A DNA stretch of 64,000 nucleotides from JAUIET01 sp045106985 (GCA_045106985.1 JBGCFQ010000021.1:1-64000), one strand, 5' to 3'; shown: positions 1 to 9,681, counted from the first letter of the stretch. Translations and numbers: made by a program. Notes: generated from the letters alone by a model not told the origin.

Positions 1-2
1 AT

Positions 3-137
3 GAATTGCTTCGCGACTTAATGCCCACTATGTTGGCTGATGCAGTTACCGCTGGTTTTAGTGAGGCGCAATGGCGAAAAGAAGTGCAGCACTGGGAGAG
101 TGCGAGGATTCGTTTGCTGGAATGGGCTTCAAAATAA
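3..137 (+). CDS. C-terminal end of an unrecognised protein (partial)
   Basis: An open frame enters from the left edge and ends at a TAA at 135-137, giving 44 visible residues that finish in RIRLLEWASK. The visible part is helical-looking, with several Trp and charged residues. It converges on uvrA across a 173-base gap (138-310) in which I see no clear gene or terminator. I do not recognise the family. The true start lies outside the window, so neither length nor function can be given. Confidence 0.4.
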   Translation, partial: ELLRDLMPTMLADAVTAGFSEAQWRKEVQHWESARIRLLEWASK

Positions 138-310
138 CTTCTGTAGCTTATTATAATCGTTAGGATAGGTTCGTTAGGCCTCAAGCGTGAGTTAAAGAAT
201 CATGCGGCTCTAAGCATGTTCGCAGCTCTCTGAAAGTGACTTAAAAGCGAGAAGAAAAAGTCTCCGTGTATTCAACCTTGGCCGATCAAAGACAATAGTA
301 CGTATCGCTG

Positions 311-3148
311 CTAAGCCAGTATTTTTTTCAAATACTGCCCAGTATATGACCGTTTATTTTCAGCGACCTCTTCAGGCGTACCGGTAGCGATAATCTGTCC
401 ACCGCCGGAGCCGCCTTCAGGCCCGAGGTCTATAACCCAATCGGCTGTTTTAACAACATCAAGATTATGCTCGATAACCACTACGGTGTTGCCTTGGTCA
501 CGCAAGCGATGCAATACATGCAGCAATTGCTTGATGTCATGGAAATGCAGCCCTGTAGTAGGCTCATCAAGAATATACAGAGTTTGGCCAGTACCTCGCT
601 TAGACAGCTCGCGCGACAACTTAACGCGCTGTGCTTCACCGCCTGAGAGAGTTGTTGCTGCTTGGCCAATGCGAATATAGGACAATCCTACATCGATTAG
701 CGTTTCCAGTTTTCTTGATATTGCAGGGATATTCGTGAAAAACTCTCCTGCTTCCTCGATGGTCATTTTTAGAACGTCATCGATGTTTTTGCCCTTGTAC
801 TTGATTTCAAGAGTCTCACGGTTATAACGCTTACCTTTACAGACATCACATGGCACATATATGTCGGGAAGAAAATGCATTTCAACCTTGGTAACCCCAT
901 CGCCTTGACAGGCCTCGCAACGACCACCTTTCACATTAAAGCTAAACCGTCCGGGTTTGTAACCACGAGAGCGTGCTTCTTGCGTGCCGGAAAACAGCTC
1001 GCGTACAGGCGTAAAAATTCCAGTATAGGTGGCCGGGTTAGATCGCGGTGTTCGGCCAATAGGGCTTTGGTCTATATCTATGCATTTGTCGACTAGATTT
1101 AGCCCTTCAACACTCTCATGAGCTGCAGGCGTAAGTGTTGTTGCTCCGTTAAGTGCGGTAGCGGCCAATGGGTAGAGGGTTTGGTTAATCAGTGTCGATT
1201 TCCCTGAGCCCGATACACCGGTTACGCAGGTCAAAAGTCCTAAAGGAACATCGAGGTTTACGTTCTGTAGGTTGTGTCCGGACGCGCCATGTACTCGAAC
1301 GTATTTATTGGCTTTCGCCTCAGTTCGAAAGTTTGGAATGTCTATTTTTTCTTTTCCAGATAAATATTTTCCTGTTAAAGAATTCTTGGCTTTAAGGATG
1401 TCCTCTATCTGTCCTTTCGCAACGATTTCGCCGCCGTGCACGCCCGCTCCTGGGCCTACATCTACAATGAAATCGGCGGCGCGTATTGCATCTTCGTCGT
1501 GTTCTACGACGATAACCGTGTTGCCTAGATCTCTAAGATGTATCAGCGTATCGAGCAAGCGCTGGTTATCTCTCTGGTGCAGGCCTATGGATGGTTCGTC
1601 AAGAATGTACATAACTCCCACTAGGCCTGCACCAATCTGACTAGCCAATCGGATCCTTTGTGCTTCTCCTCCGGATAAAGTCTCAGCACTTCGGTCCAGA
1701 GTTAAGTAGTTCAGTCCCACATTGACCAGAAACTGCAATCGAGCGCGCAGTTCCTTTAGAATTTGTTCGGATATTTCCCCCTTGCGCCCAGCGAGCTTCA
1801 TATTGGCAAAATAATCGTAAGCGTCCCCAACTGGCATTGCTGAGACGGTCGGCAAGTTAACTTTGTCCACAAAGACATTACGCGAGGCTAGCGACAATCG
1901 AGTACCGTGGCAGCCAGGGCAGGACTGGTTGCTGATGTATTTTGTCAGTTCCTCGCGGACCATTTGCGAATCTGTGTCACGGTAACGACGTTCCAGATTG
2001 GGTATGACTCCTTCAAAACGGTGGTCGCGTTTGAATACATCGCCTCGATCATTTATATAGTTAAAGCTAATGCTCTCTTCTCCGCTGCCATACAAAATAG
2101 CGTCACGGTATTTCTTGTTGAGCTTCTCAAAGGGCTTGTCAATATCAAAGCCATAATGCTCCGCCAAGGACGTGAGCATATGAAAATAATAAACACTGCG
2201 TCTGTCCCAACCGCGAATGGCGCCCTCGGCAAGACTCGATTCGGGGTGCTGCACAATGCGGTCGTGATCAAAATACTGTTTTACACCCAAGCCATCACAG
2301 TCACTGCATGCTCCGGCAGGGTTGTTGAAGGAGAACATTCTCGGTTCTAATTCTGTGATGCTGTAGCCGCACACTGGGCAAGCGAAGCGCGCCGAAAAAG
2401 AAACCTCTTCCATGGTTTGTTCGTCGTCGCCATCGTCAATAGGCGCGATGACCGCAAGCCCGTCTGAGAGTTGCAGGGCGGTTTCGAATGAATCAGCCAG
2501 CCGTTGCTGGAGATCGTCACGGACCTTAAATCGATCGACTACTGCTTCTATTGTGTGCTTTTTCTTCTTATCTAACTTGGGAACTTCGTCTAGCTCAACA
2601 ACAATACCGTCTACTCTGGCACGAACAAAACCCCCGGAACGTAGTTCATTAAATACATGCAGATGTTCGCCTTTTCTTTCCCTTACCAAGGGGGAGAGCA
2701 GCATCAACTTGCTTCCTGGTTTTAGAGCCAACACCGTGTCCACCATTTGGCTTACGATTTGTGCTTCGAGAGCCTCACCGTGATCAGGGCAGCGGGGGGT
2801 GCCGACTCGCGCGTAGAGCAGCCGCAAATAGTCGTATATTTCGGTGATGGTACCGACGGTAGAGCGTGGGTTATGCGAGGTAGATTTTTGTTCTATGGAA
2901 ATAGCGGGAGACAAACCCTCGATGTGCTCTACATCTGGTTTCTCCATCATTGATAAAAACTGCCTTGCGTAAGCTGACAGGGACTCTACGTAGCGGCGTT
3001 GCCCTTCGGCGTACAGTGTGTCGAACGCTAGCGATGATTTACCTGACCCTGAGAGACCGGTGATTACTACCAGCTTATCTCGTGGCAATTCCAGATCGAA
3101 GTTCTTTAAGTTGTGGGTACGTACCCCACGAATGATAATTTTATCCAT
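311..3148 (-). CDS. uvrA: Excinuclease ABC subunit A (UvrA)
   Basis: UvrA is the damage-recognition ATPase of nucleotide excision repair. It dimerises, loads UvrB at lesions and acts in the cytoplasm. The 945-residue product is close to the usual 940. It has the first Walker A (GLSGSGKS, about residues 31-38), CxxC zinc modules (CPVCGYS; CEACQGDG to CDVCKGKR), two ABC signatures (TLSGGEAQR, seen twice) and a second Walker A (GVSGSGKST). An in-frame codon 63 bases upstream would add 21 residues unlike UvrA. The ATG at 3148 followed by DKIIIRG matches the family N-terminus and is preferred. I saw no CTG-N10-CAG SOS box upstream, unlike Escherichia coli uvrA. It is divergent from the MFS gene. 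Confidence 0.97.
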   Translation of the reverse strand: MDKIIIRGVRTHNLKNFDLELPRDKLVVITGLSGSGKSSLAFDTLYAEGQRRYVESLSAYARQFLSMMEKPDVEHIEGLSPAISIEQKSTSHNPRSTVGTITEIYDYLRLLYARVGTPRCPDHGEALEAQIVSQMVDTVLALKPGSKLMLLSPLVRERKGEHLHVFNELRSGGFVRARVDGIVVELDEVPKLDKKKKHTIEAVVDRFKVRDDLQQRLADSFETALQLSDGLAVIAPIDDGDDEQTMEEVSFSARFACPVCGYSITELEPRMFSFNNPAGACSDCDGLGVKQYFDHDRIVQHPESSLAEGAIRGWDRRSVYYFHMLTSLAEHYGFDIDKPFEKLNKKYRDAILYGSGEESISFNYINDRGDVFKRDHRFEGVIPNLERRYRDTDSQMVREELTKYISNQSCPGCHGTRLSLASRNVFVDKVNLPTVSAMPVGDAYDYFANMKLAGRKGEISEQILKELRARLQFLVNVGLNYLTLDRSAETLSGGEAQRIRLASQIGAGLVGVMYILDEPSIGLHQRDNQRLLDTLIHLRDLGNTVIVVEHDEDAIRAADFIVDVGPGAGVHGGEIVAKGQIEDILKAKNSLTGKYLSGKEKIDIPNFRTEAKANKYVRVHGASGHNLQNVNLDVPLGLLTCVTGVSGSGKSTLINQTLYPLAATALNGATTLTPAAHESVEGLNLVDKCIDIDQSPIGRTPRSNPATYTGIFTPVRELFSGTQEARSRGYKPGRFSFNVKGGRCEACQGDGVTKVEMHFLPDIYVPCDVCKGKRYNRETLEIKYKGKNIDDVLKMTIEEAGEFFTNIPAISRKLETLIDVGLSYIRIGQAATTLSGGEAQRVKLSRELSKRGTGQTLYILDEPTTGLHFHDIKQLLHVLHRLRDQGNTVVVIEHNLDVVKTADWVIDLGPEGGSGGGQIIATGTPEEVAENKRSYTGQYLKKILA

Positions 3149-3404
3149 TAAACCTTGCTGTATCCAAGAATGCCGGCGAACCGCGAAGTATAAGCTCCCT
3201 GCGTCATGCATAGCAAAGAGTGAGTGTTATTTTCAGTGAGTGCAGCTCAATAAGAGTGTGGGGCGATTATATTAGGCGGCGGTACTGGATAAGGGGGGAA
3301 AGCTCTTTATTCAGGTGAAGCCTCATATTTCAGTGAGGTCTCTTCTGCCAGATGGTAAACTGTCGACCTGCAAGAAATTTCATTCGCCATCGGTTTCCGT
3401 ATCC

Positions 3405-4628
3405 ATGAATTCCACCGAAAAGCGCGCCATTATTGTGCTCGCGTCCATATTTGCGCTTCGAATGCTGGGGCTGTTTATGGTTCTGCCCGTGATAAGCCTG
3501 GCCGCAAATGGTTATCTGGGGAGCAGCACGGCCTTGCTAGGGGTGGCGCTTGGTGCTTATGGCTTAACTCAAGCTGCCTTGCAGATTCCTTTTGGCTATT
3601 GGTCAGACCGAATTGGCCGCAGGCCGATGATTCTGTTTGGCTTGTTATTGTTTTTTGTTGGCAGCGTGGTAGCGGCCAATGCAGAGACCATTTATGAGTT
3701 GATAGCTGGTCGTTGCCTTCAGGGGTCAGGCGCGATTGCAAGCGTCTTAACGGCGTTGCTAAGTGATTTGACTCGAGAAGAGCACAGGTCAAAGGCGATG
3801 GCTGCGGTTGGTGGAAGCATAGGCCTATCATTCGCTCTCGCGATGGTGTTGGGTCCTGTGCTGGTTGGCCAGTGGGCGTTGTCCGGTCTTTTTTGGGCCA
3901 CTGCGTTGTTCGCCCTTTTAGGCGCGGCCCTCCTGTTTCTAATTCCAGGGTCTAAGCCTCTCGCAATATCGTCAAATAACGCCAGCCCCGGATTTTTGTC
4001 TGCATGGGTTGAGGGTTTTAGTCATGGAAATCTGCGCAGGCTGAACGGCGGGGTTTTTATCTTGCATATGATGTTAACCGCAAGCTTTATGGTGCTTCCT
4101 TTATTGTTGCAAGAGCAACTTTCGTTGCCCATCGATCAGCACTGGAAATTGTATTTAGTGGCATTTGGGGTGTCCTTCATCGCAATGATTCCAGGGTTGA
4201 TCTATGCACAACGTCGGGCAGCGAGTCGAATGGTAATGCGTGGTGCAGCTTTACTTCTCATTGTCTCTCAGCTGGCGTTAGTAGTTTTTTCCGCGCAGGG
4301 TATTGGCGCACTGGCATTTCTTATATTTTTCATCGCTTTTAACTTGCTTGAGGCCATGATGCCTAGCGAGCTATCTAAACAGGCTGCTCCGGAGCGTCGC
4401 GGTGCTGCGATGGGCGCGTTTTCTACTAGCCAGTTTCTAGGTGCTTTTGCCGGAGGGGTTTTAGGTGGCGTTGTTCTTAGTTACTTTGGAGCAGCTTATC
4501 TGCACGCACTCTTTGCCCTGCTTGGTATCGTTTGGTGGTTCTGGATGGCGGGCTATTCACCGGCATCAAATCAGATCAGCGAAAGAACTGTGCCAAGCGC
4601 GAAAATAGTGGCCCCACAGGCTGATTAG
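3405..4628 (+). CDS. Major facilitator superfamily transporter
   Basis: The 407-residue protein has about 12 hydrophobic segments. The MFS motif A is present after the second segment (GYWSDRIGRRPMIL, about residues 70-83). It belongs to the drug:H+ antiporter type (YajR/Bcr-like) of the inner membrane; the substrate is unknown. The open frame extends upstream to 3315, but the extra 30 residues are polar and unlike the family, so the ATG at 3405 (MNSTEKRA) is chosen. An MFS gene between uvrA and ssb is a recurring arrangement in Pseudomonas-type gammaproteobacteria, which supports the placement but not a substrate. Confidence 0.85.
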   Translation: MNSTEKRAIIVLASIFALRMLGLFMVLPVISLAANGYLGSSTALLGVALGAYGLTQAALQIPFGYWSDRIGRRPMILFGLLLFFVGSVVAANAETIYELIAGRCLQGSGAIASVLTALLSDLTREEHRSKAMAAVGGSIGLSFALAMVLGPVLVGQWALSGLFWATALFALLGAALLFLIPGSKPLAISSNNASPGFLSAWVEGFSHGNLRRLNGGVFILHMMLTASFMVLPLLLQEQLSLPIDQHWKLYLVAFGVSFIAMIPGLIYAQRRAASRMVMRGAALLLIVSQLALVVFSAQGIGALAFLIFFIAFNLLEAMMPSELSKQAAPERRGAAMGAFSTSQFLGAFAGGVLGGVVLSYFGAAYLHALFALLGIVWWFWMAGYSPASNQISERTVPSAKIVAPQAD

Positions 4629-4693
4629 CTGGTTCCCCTAGCTGGCATGAATGCAGTATAGTCTTATCATGAAGTACACATAGGAGAGCGGCA

Positions 4694-5203
4694 ATGGCGC
4701 GTGGAATTAACAAAGTTATCTTGGTTGGCAATTGCGGACAAGATCCAGATACAAAGTACCTGCCCAGCGGTAATGCAGTTACCAATATTACGATTGCTAC
4801 CTCTGAAAGTTGGAAGGATAAGCAAACCGGCCAGCAGCAGGAACGCACTGAATGGCATCGAATAGTCTTTTTTAACAGACTTGGTGAGATCGCTGGAGAG
4901 TATTTGAAGAAGGGCTCGAAAGTCTATGTTGAAGGTAGTCTACGTACTCGCAAATGGCAGGACCAGTCTGGCGCGGATCGTTACACAACTGAGATTGTCG
5001 GTAATGAAATGCAAATGTTAGACAGCCGCTCTGGGGGCCAGCAGGGCGGCGGGTTTGATTCAAATGCAAATAATAGCGGCCGACCTGCGCAGCAATCGTC
5101 GTCCCAATCACAGGGCGGCGCACCACAAGCTTCGCCTGCGCAAGCGACTTCCGCTCCAGCCGGAGACAACTTCAACGACTTTGACGACGATATTCCATTT
5201 TGA
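4694..5203 (+). CDS. ssb: Single-stranded DNA-binding protein (SSB)
   Basis: SSB coats single-stranded DNA during replication, repair and recombination and recruits partners through its acidic tip. The 169-residue protein has an OB-fold (about residues 1-110, starting ARGINKVILVGN). A low-complexity Gly/Gln/Ser/Ala linker follows, then the hallmark terminus DFDDDIPF. A GGAGAG ribosome site precedes the ATG. Its stop TGA (5201-5203) is overlapped by the TTG start of the next gene (TTGA, 5200-5203). This suggests coupling. Confidence 0.97.
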   Translation: MARGINKVILVGNCGQDPDTKYLPSGNAVTNITIATSESWKDKQTGQQQERTEWHRIVFFNRLGEIAGEYLKKGSKVYVEGSLRTRKWQDQSGADRYTTEIVGNEMQMLDSRSGGQQGGGFDSNANNSGRPAQQSSSQSQGGAPQASPAQATSAPAGDNFNDFDDDIPF

Positions 5204-5976
5204 ATGTACTCCTTCTGGGAGCCGAGCACAGAGTAGCAAGAGAGCTAGTCGCGCTCCTGCCAGAAATTGGCTGCACAGTAGAATCTGTTGATTTGCCGGG
5301 TCTTGATGAGTCTTTGAATGCAGAGCTTATAGGCAGGGTAGGGGCAGCGGTTGCAGATCTAGTCGTCTTTACGCCTCAGATCCCGCTCAGTCGTTTATCC
5401 TTCAGGCGCAGATTACATTTGGTTGATGTAGTAAAAAAATTGTGCGTTGCCGTAGCAGGCAAAAACAAACCCTTTATACACGTTAGCAGTGCCTTGGTTT
5501 TTGATGGCAAGCTGAGCCGGGCGTATCGGGAAGACGATAAGCCTAGTCCAAGGTCAGACCTTGCTAAAGTTTGGCGCCGCTGGGAAACCATCGTGCAAAG
5601 CCAGTTTGATAAGCATGTTGTTTTACGAGCTGCGTGGCTTCTTGGACGCAATGAGGCTTATATCTCTTCTGAGTTGAAACAAACACTTGGATATCACGCA
5701 GCCCCCGACAAGGTGCTGGAAGCCATCGGAAATCCGATTTCGCCAGTGGAATTGGCCCGTGTAATAGCTGCAATCATCCGTCAGATTCAGACAGGCGCTG
5801 AGAATTTTGGAGTTTTTCATGTTGGCAGTAAAGAGGCTATTAGCACTGCCAGAGTATTAGAGAGTGTCGCGCCAGAGAGTTATCTGCGAATTGATGATCA
5901 GCAGAATGCACTTAGCTTTGAACTAGATTGTCAAAAGATGCTCAACAATTTTGGTGTGCAGAAGCGCGCCTGGTAG
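5200..5976 (+). CDS. RmlD-like sugar-nucleotide-binding (Rossmann) protein
   Basis: The 258-residue protein has an N-terminal Rossmann strand (NVLLLGAEHRVARELV). A middle segment around LVFDGKLSRAYREDDKPSP matches the region of dTDP-4-dehydrorhamnose reductases (RmlD) that normally leads into the catalytic Y-x-x-x-K. Here that stretch continues RSDLAKVWRRWE with no YxxxK, and the preceding STD-type motif is SSA. The fold is therefore likely kept, but the classic reductase chemistry is doubtful. The start is TTG at 5200, overlapping the ssb stop by four bases; the ATG at 5204 is out of frame. It may be a regulatory or binding protein; the function is unknown. Confidence 0.7.
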   Translation: MNVLLLGAEHRVARELVALLPEIGCTVESVDLPGLDESLNAELIGRVGAAVADLVVFTPQIPLSRLSFRRRLHLVDVVKKLCVAVAGKNKPFIHVSSALVFDGKLSRAYREDDKPSPRSDLAKVWRRWETIVQSQFDKHVVLRAAWLLGRNEAYISSELKQTLGYHAAPDKVLEAIGNPISPVELARVIAAIIRQIQTGAENFGVFHVGSKEAISTARVLESVAPESYLRIDDQQNALSFELDCQKMLNNFGVQKRAW

Positions 5977-5996
5977 TAAGTATAGGATTTGCGACT

Positions 5997-6530
5997 ATGA
6001 CCGTAACCACAAATGATGAACAGACTTTAGCTATTGCAGTTATTACAGTGTCAGATACTCGTACTCCGGAAAATGATACGTCCGGAGATTACCTTGCATC
6101 TGCTGCCGAAGCGGCAGGCCACAGAGTGCTAAGTAGAGCTATTGTGAAAGATGATATTTATCAGTTGCGAGCATGTGCCTCACAACTGATCGCCAACCCA
6201 GATATTAAAGTTGTCTTGATGACTGGAGGGACCGGCTTTTCTGGACGCGATTCTACGCCAGAAGCGATGGAGCCTCTGTTTGATAAGACTATAGACGGGT
6301 TTGGTGAGCTGTTTCGTTATCTGTCATTTAAAGAAATTGGGTCATCCACGGTCCAGTCGCGTGCGTTTGCAGGATTAGCTAATGATACGGCTATATTCTG
6401 CGTGCCAGGATCTACTGGCGCTTGCAAGACCGCATGGTCAGGAATTCTTCAGGAACAGCTAGACGCGCGGCATAAGCCCTGCAATTTTGTTGGTGTGTTA
6501 AAGACGAGGACTCAAATTGTCTCTCCATAG
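5997..6530 (+). CDS. moaB: Molybdenum cofactor biosynthesis protein MoaB
   Basis: MoaB/Mog-family proteins bind molybdopterin and catalyse or assist its adenylylation before metal insertion. The 177-residue product carries the MoCF-domain signature MTGGTGFSGRDSTPEA (about residues 78-93) and the second motif CVPGSTGACKTAW. The ATG at 5997 gives the family-like N-terminus (TLAIAVITVSDTRTPENDTSG). An upstream in-frame ATG at 5928 lies inside the previous gene and is rejected. It is followed after 108 bases by moeA, forming a small cofactor cluster. Confidence 0.92.
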   Translation: MTVTTNDEQTLAIAVITVSDTRTPENDTSGDYLASAAEAAGHRVLSRAIVKDDIYQLRACASQLIANPDIKVVLMTGGTGFSGRDSTPEAMEPLFDKTIDGFGELFRYLSFKEIGSSTVQSRAFAGLANDTAIFCVPGSTGACKTAWSGILQEQLDARHKPCNFVGVLKTRTQIVSP

Positions 6531-6594
6531 ATCATTAGCCGACAAACGATAGATGAATAAGCGCAAAGCAATCAAACTACAAATGATCGAAATG

Positions 6595-6625
6595 AGAGTA
6601 GCGTTTTCATCACTCTATTTTTTTT
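6595..6625 (+). terminator. Weak hairpin plus T-run between moaB and moeA
   Basis: A 5-bp stem (AGAGT 6595-6599 with ACTCT 6612-6616) encloses a 12-base loop and is followed by eight T residues (6618-6625), just upstream of the moeA start. The stem is short, so termination would be partial at best. Confidence 0.25.
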
Positions 6626-6638
6626 CGAGTAGCCAACT

Positions 6639-7850
6639 GTGTCGTTAGCACCCGTTGAGGAGGCGCAAGCGTCGTTATTGGCAGATGTTATTCCTGTTAA
6701 AGAGTGCGTAACGTTGTCATTGCGAAATTGTCTTGGCTCTGTTCTCGCCAGTGACCTAGTTTCACAAATTGATGTCCCTCCCTGCGATAACAGTGCGATG
6801 GATGGCTACGCTATTCGCGTGTCCGATAGCGTCAATGACGCTTTGCTACTCGTAAAGCAGAAGGTTTTTGCTGGGTCATCTCCTAAGCCATTGGAAGCCG
6901 GGGAAGCAGCGAGAATATTTACCGGCGCTAGTATTCCGGAGAATGCTAACGCTGTAGTGATGCAAGAAAATTGTGTAGAGCACGAGTCACGATTGACTAT
7001 TCGGGCAAAAGCCAAGGTTGGCGATCACATTAGGCCGCAAGGTCAAGACGTTAGACAGGGTGAGACCGTACTGTCGGCGGGAAAGCGTCTGAGTGCGCAA
7101 GACGTTGGTCTGGCTGCATCGCTTGGTGAAGTGAGGCTGGATGTTTATCGAAAGTTGAAAGTGGCTATTTTGTCCACTGGCGACGAGCTCTTAGAGCCAG
7201 GCATGCCTCCCGAGCCAAACAAGATCTATAATTCGAATCGTTATTTGCTGCACAGTTTATTGACCCGTTTGGGCATTGAAGTTCACGACGCAGGTATAGT
7301 CCCCGACTGTCTTGATGACACGAAAGCTATGGTACTTAGCCTGGCAGAGAATGTTGATCTGATTATTTCCAGTGGTGGCGTGTCAGTTGGCGAAGCTGAC
7401 TTCGTTAAAAACGTTATAGACGAGTTGGGTGAATTGCGCTTCTGGAAATTAGCGATGAAGCCGGGCAAGCCTTTGGCGTACGGCAGAGTCTCGGGAACGC
7501 CCTATTTTGGCTTGCCTGGTAATCCGGTATCAGCTTTTGCGACGTTTGCTGTAATGGTCAGACCTTATCTGCTCCAAATGCAGGGCGTTAGCGGTCGGGT
7601 TTTACCGATAGCGATGAAGTTACCGGCTGCTTTTGATTGGCCGAAAGCCGGAACACGTCAGGAATATTTGCGCGCTAATATCCAGCACAATGAGGCAGGA
7701 ACTGCTGAGCTAGCACTATTTTCGAATCAGAGCTCAGGTGTGCTCAGCAGCGTATCGTGGGCGGATGGGTTTGTTGTTGTTCCGCCAGGACAGACATTCC
7801 AGACATGTGATCTGGTTGACTTCCTTCCCTTTGAAGGACTTCTGGCTTAG
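6639..7850 (+). CDS. moeA: Molybdopterin molybdenumtransferase MoeA
   Basis: MoeA inserts molybdate into adenylylated molybdopterin. The 403-residue length is typical. Visible motifs are IDVPPCDNSAMDGYAIR (about residues 45-61), the MoCF motif SSGGVSVGEADFVK (about residues 246-259) and GLPGNPVSAFATF (about residues 289-301). The C-terminal beta-barrel domain is complete. The start is a GTG; alignment to known MoeA N-termini supports it although its ribosome site is poor. It is convergent with fabB. Confidence 0.95.
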   Translation: MSLAPVEEAQASLLADVIPVKECVTLSLRNCLGSVLASDLVSQIDVPPCDNSAMDGYAIRVSDSVNDALLLVKQKVFAGSSPKPLEAGEAARIFTGASIPENANAVVMQENCVEHESRLTIRAKAKVGDHIRPQGQDVRQGETVLSAGKRLSAQDVGLAASLGEVRLDVYRKLKVAILSTGDELLEPGMPPEPNKIYNSNRYLLHSLLTRLGIEVHDAGIVPDCLDDTKAMVLSLAENVDLIISSGGVSVGEADFVKNVIDELGELRFWKLAMKPGKPLAYGRVSGTPYFGLPGNPVSAFATFAVMVRPYLLQMQGVSGRVLPIAMKLPAAFDWPKAGTRQEYLRANIQHNEAGTAELALFSNQSSGVLSSVSWADGFVVVPPGQTFQTCDLVDFLPFEGLLA

Positions 7851-7911
7851 CCAGCAGAGAGCTCGTCGGCTTTTGCTCATAGTTAAATTAATGAGTGGCC
7901 ATAAGTGGCAC

Positions 7912-9126
7912 CTATCTGTAGCGTTGCATCACCAGACTGGCGTTTGTGCCACCAAAGCCAAAACTGTTAGACATAACGCGTTGCAAGCCGGCGTTCTCGA
8001 TTGTATCAATTGCAATAGGCAAGCCTTGAGCATCGTCATCCAGGCGGTCAATATTAGCTGAGGCGGCAATGAAGTCCCCCTCCAGCATAAGCAGGCTGTA
8101 AATAGCCTCTTGCACCCCAGCGGCTCCCAGCGAATGCCCGGAAAGAGATTTTGTAGAACTGATTGTTGGTATAGCTTCCGTGAACGTTTCACGGATGGCC
8201 TTCAGTTCGGCAAGATCACCTACCGGTGTGCTCGTTCCGTGCGCGTTAATGTACTGTACCGGGCCCTCTAGTGTGCTCATGGCTTGCTGCATGCAACGCA
8301 TCGCACCTTCGCCAGACGGTGCAACCATGTCGTAACCATCAGAGGTGGCACCGTACCCTACAAGCTCAGCGTAGATATGGGCGCCGCGTTTGAGAGCATG
8401 TTCTAGCTCTTCAAGCACTACCATGCCACCGCCACCCGCTATAACAAAGCCGTCTCGGTCCGCGTCATATGCTCGGCTAGCTTGCTCCGCTTTGTCGTTG
8501 TACTTAGTGGACAGTGCCCCCATGGCGTCGAACAAACAACTCATCGACCAATGTTCTTCTTCTCCACCGCCGGCAAAAACAATGTCTTGTTTGCCCATTT
8601 GGATCTGTTCATAGGCGTTACCTATGCAGTGCGCGCTAGTTGAGCAGGCTGAAGAGATTGAGTAATTTACACCTTTAATTTTGAAAGGTGTCGCCAGACA
8701 CGCCGAGACTGTACTACCCATTGTCTGAGTTACGCGATACGGCCCGATTCGCTTCACGCCTTTTTCTCGCATCGTGTCGGCGGCTATTACTTGATTGGCA
8801 GAAGAGGCGCCGCCTGAACCCGCGATGATGCCAGTACGGACATTGGAAACCATTTCTTCGGTCAACTTAGCGTCGTCTATTGCCTGTTGCATGCTTACAT
8901 AAGCATAACCGGCGGCGGCGCCCATAAACCTCAATCTCTTTCGATCAATATGCTCGGCGAGGTCGATATCGGGTCGCCCTGATATATGGCTCCGAAAACC
9001 CATTTCGGCATACTCTTCCCGGTAACTGATTCCCGACTTGGAAAATTTCAATGCATCGCTAACTGTCTTCTGGTCGTTCCCCAAACAGCTAACCACCCCA
9101 ATGCCCGTGATTGCTACGCGCCTCAT
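7912..9126 (-). CDS. fabB: Beta-ketoacyl-ACP synthase I (FabB)
   Basis: FabB elongates acyl-ACP and is required for the unsaturated branch of type II fatty acid synthesis. The 404-residue thiolase-fold enzyme has the nucleophile Cys161 (SSACSTSAHC) and the two catalytic histidines in NAHGTSTPVGD and GHSLGAAGVQE. It ends with the family-typical NSFGFGGTNASLV segment. It lies 27 bases downstream of fabA on the same strand, the standard fabAB operon, in which FabA makes the cis double bond and FabB elongates the product. Confidence 0.97.
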   Translation of the reverse strand: MRRVAITGIGVVSCLGNDQKTVSDALKFSKSGISYREEYAEMGFRSHISGRPDIDLAEHIDRKRLRFMGAAAGYAYVSMQQAIDDAKLTEEMVSNVRTGIIAGSGGASSANQVIAADTMREKGVKRIGPYRVTQTMGSTVSACLATPFKIKGVNYSISSACSTSAHCIGNAYEQIQMGKQDIVFAGGGEEEHWSMSCLFDAMGALSTKYNDKAEQASRAYDADRDGFVIAGGGGMVVLEELEHALKRGAHIYAELVGYGATSDGYDMVAPSGEGAMRCMQQAMSTLEGPVQYINAHGTSTPVGDLAELKAIRETFTEAIPTISSTKSLSGHSLGAAGVQEAIYSLLMLEGDFIAASANIDRLDDDAQGLPIAIDTIENAGLQRVMSNSFGFGGTNASLVMQRYR

Positions 9127-9153
9127 GATGTACCTCTACTAAGCGTCAATTAT

Positions 9154-9681
9154 TTATTTGTTTTCGGTGTTATTTGGGTAGGTGAATAAACCTACCCTGA
9201 GATCTTTCGCTGCGTATATCGGCTCGCCATCAACGAACATTTCTCCGTCAGCAATGCCCATGATTAATTTTCGTTCAATCACGCGCTTAAGAGATAATCG
9301 ATAGCTTACTTTTTGGGCCGTGGGTAAAACTTGGCCAGTGAATTTTATTTCGCCTGCTCCCAAGGCTCGACCGCGACCAGGGTTCCCTCGCCAGCCTAGG
9401 TAGAAACCAACCAACTGCCACATCGCATCGAGGCCCAGGCAGCCGGGCATGACCGGGTCACCAGGAAAATGGCATTGAAAAAACCAAAGCTCTGGTGTGA
9501 TATCCAGTTCGGCCTCGACTATGCCCTTACCATATTCTCCGCCTTCCGAGTCAATGTGCGTGATTCTGTCCATCATCAGCATATTGTCTATAGGTAATTG
9601 AGCGTTGCCCTCACCAAATAAGCGCCCCATGCCACAATCAATCAGTGCCTGCTTATCAAAATAGGTTTGTTCCATGCTCAT
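9154..9681 (-). CDS. fabA: 3-hydroxydecanoyl-ACP dehydratase/isomerase (FabA)
   Basis: FabA dehydrates 3-hydroxydecanoyl-ACP and isomerises trans-2- to cis-3-decenoyl-ACP, starting unsaturated fatty acid synthesis. The 175-residue hot-dog-fold enzyme has the active-site His71 in FFQCHFPGDPVMPGC and Asp85 in LGLDAMWQL. The start could be the first ATG (9681) or the third codon (MEQTYF, 9675). It is the first gene of the fabAB operon and is divergent from manC across about 170 bases holding a 16-base palindrome. Confidence 0.97.
   Translation of the reverse strand: MSMEQTYFDKQALIDCGMGRLFGEGNAQLPIDNMLMMDRITHIDSEGGEYGKGIVEAELDITPELWFFQCHFPGDPVMPGCLGLDAMWQLVGFYLGWRGNPGRGRALGAGEIKFTGQVLPTAQKVSYRLSLKRVIERKLIMGIADGEMFVDGEPIYAAKDLRVGLFTYPNNTENK

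Noticed and set aside
4642..4656. CTG-N9-CAG upstream of ssb resembling a LexA (SOS) box
   Set aside because: The gammaproteobacterial LexA site needs ten bases between CTG and CAG and an AT-rich centre; here there are nine and the centre does not fit.
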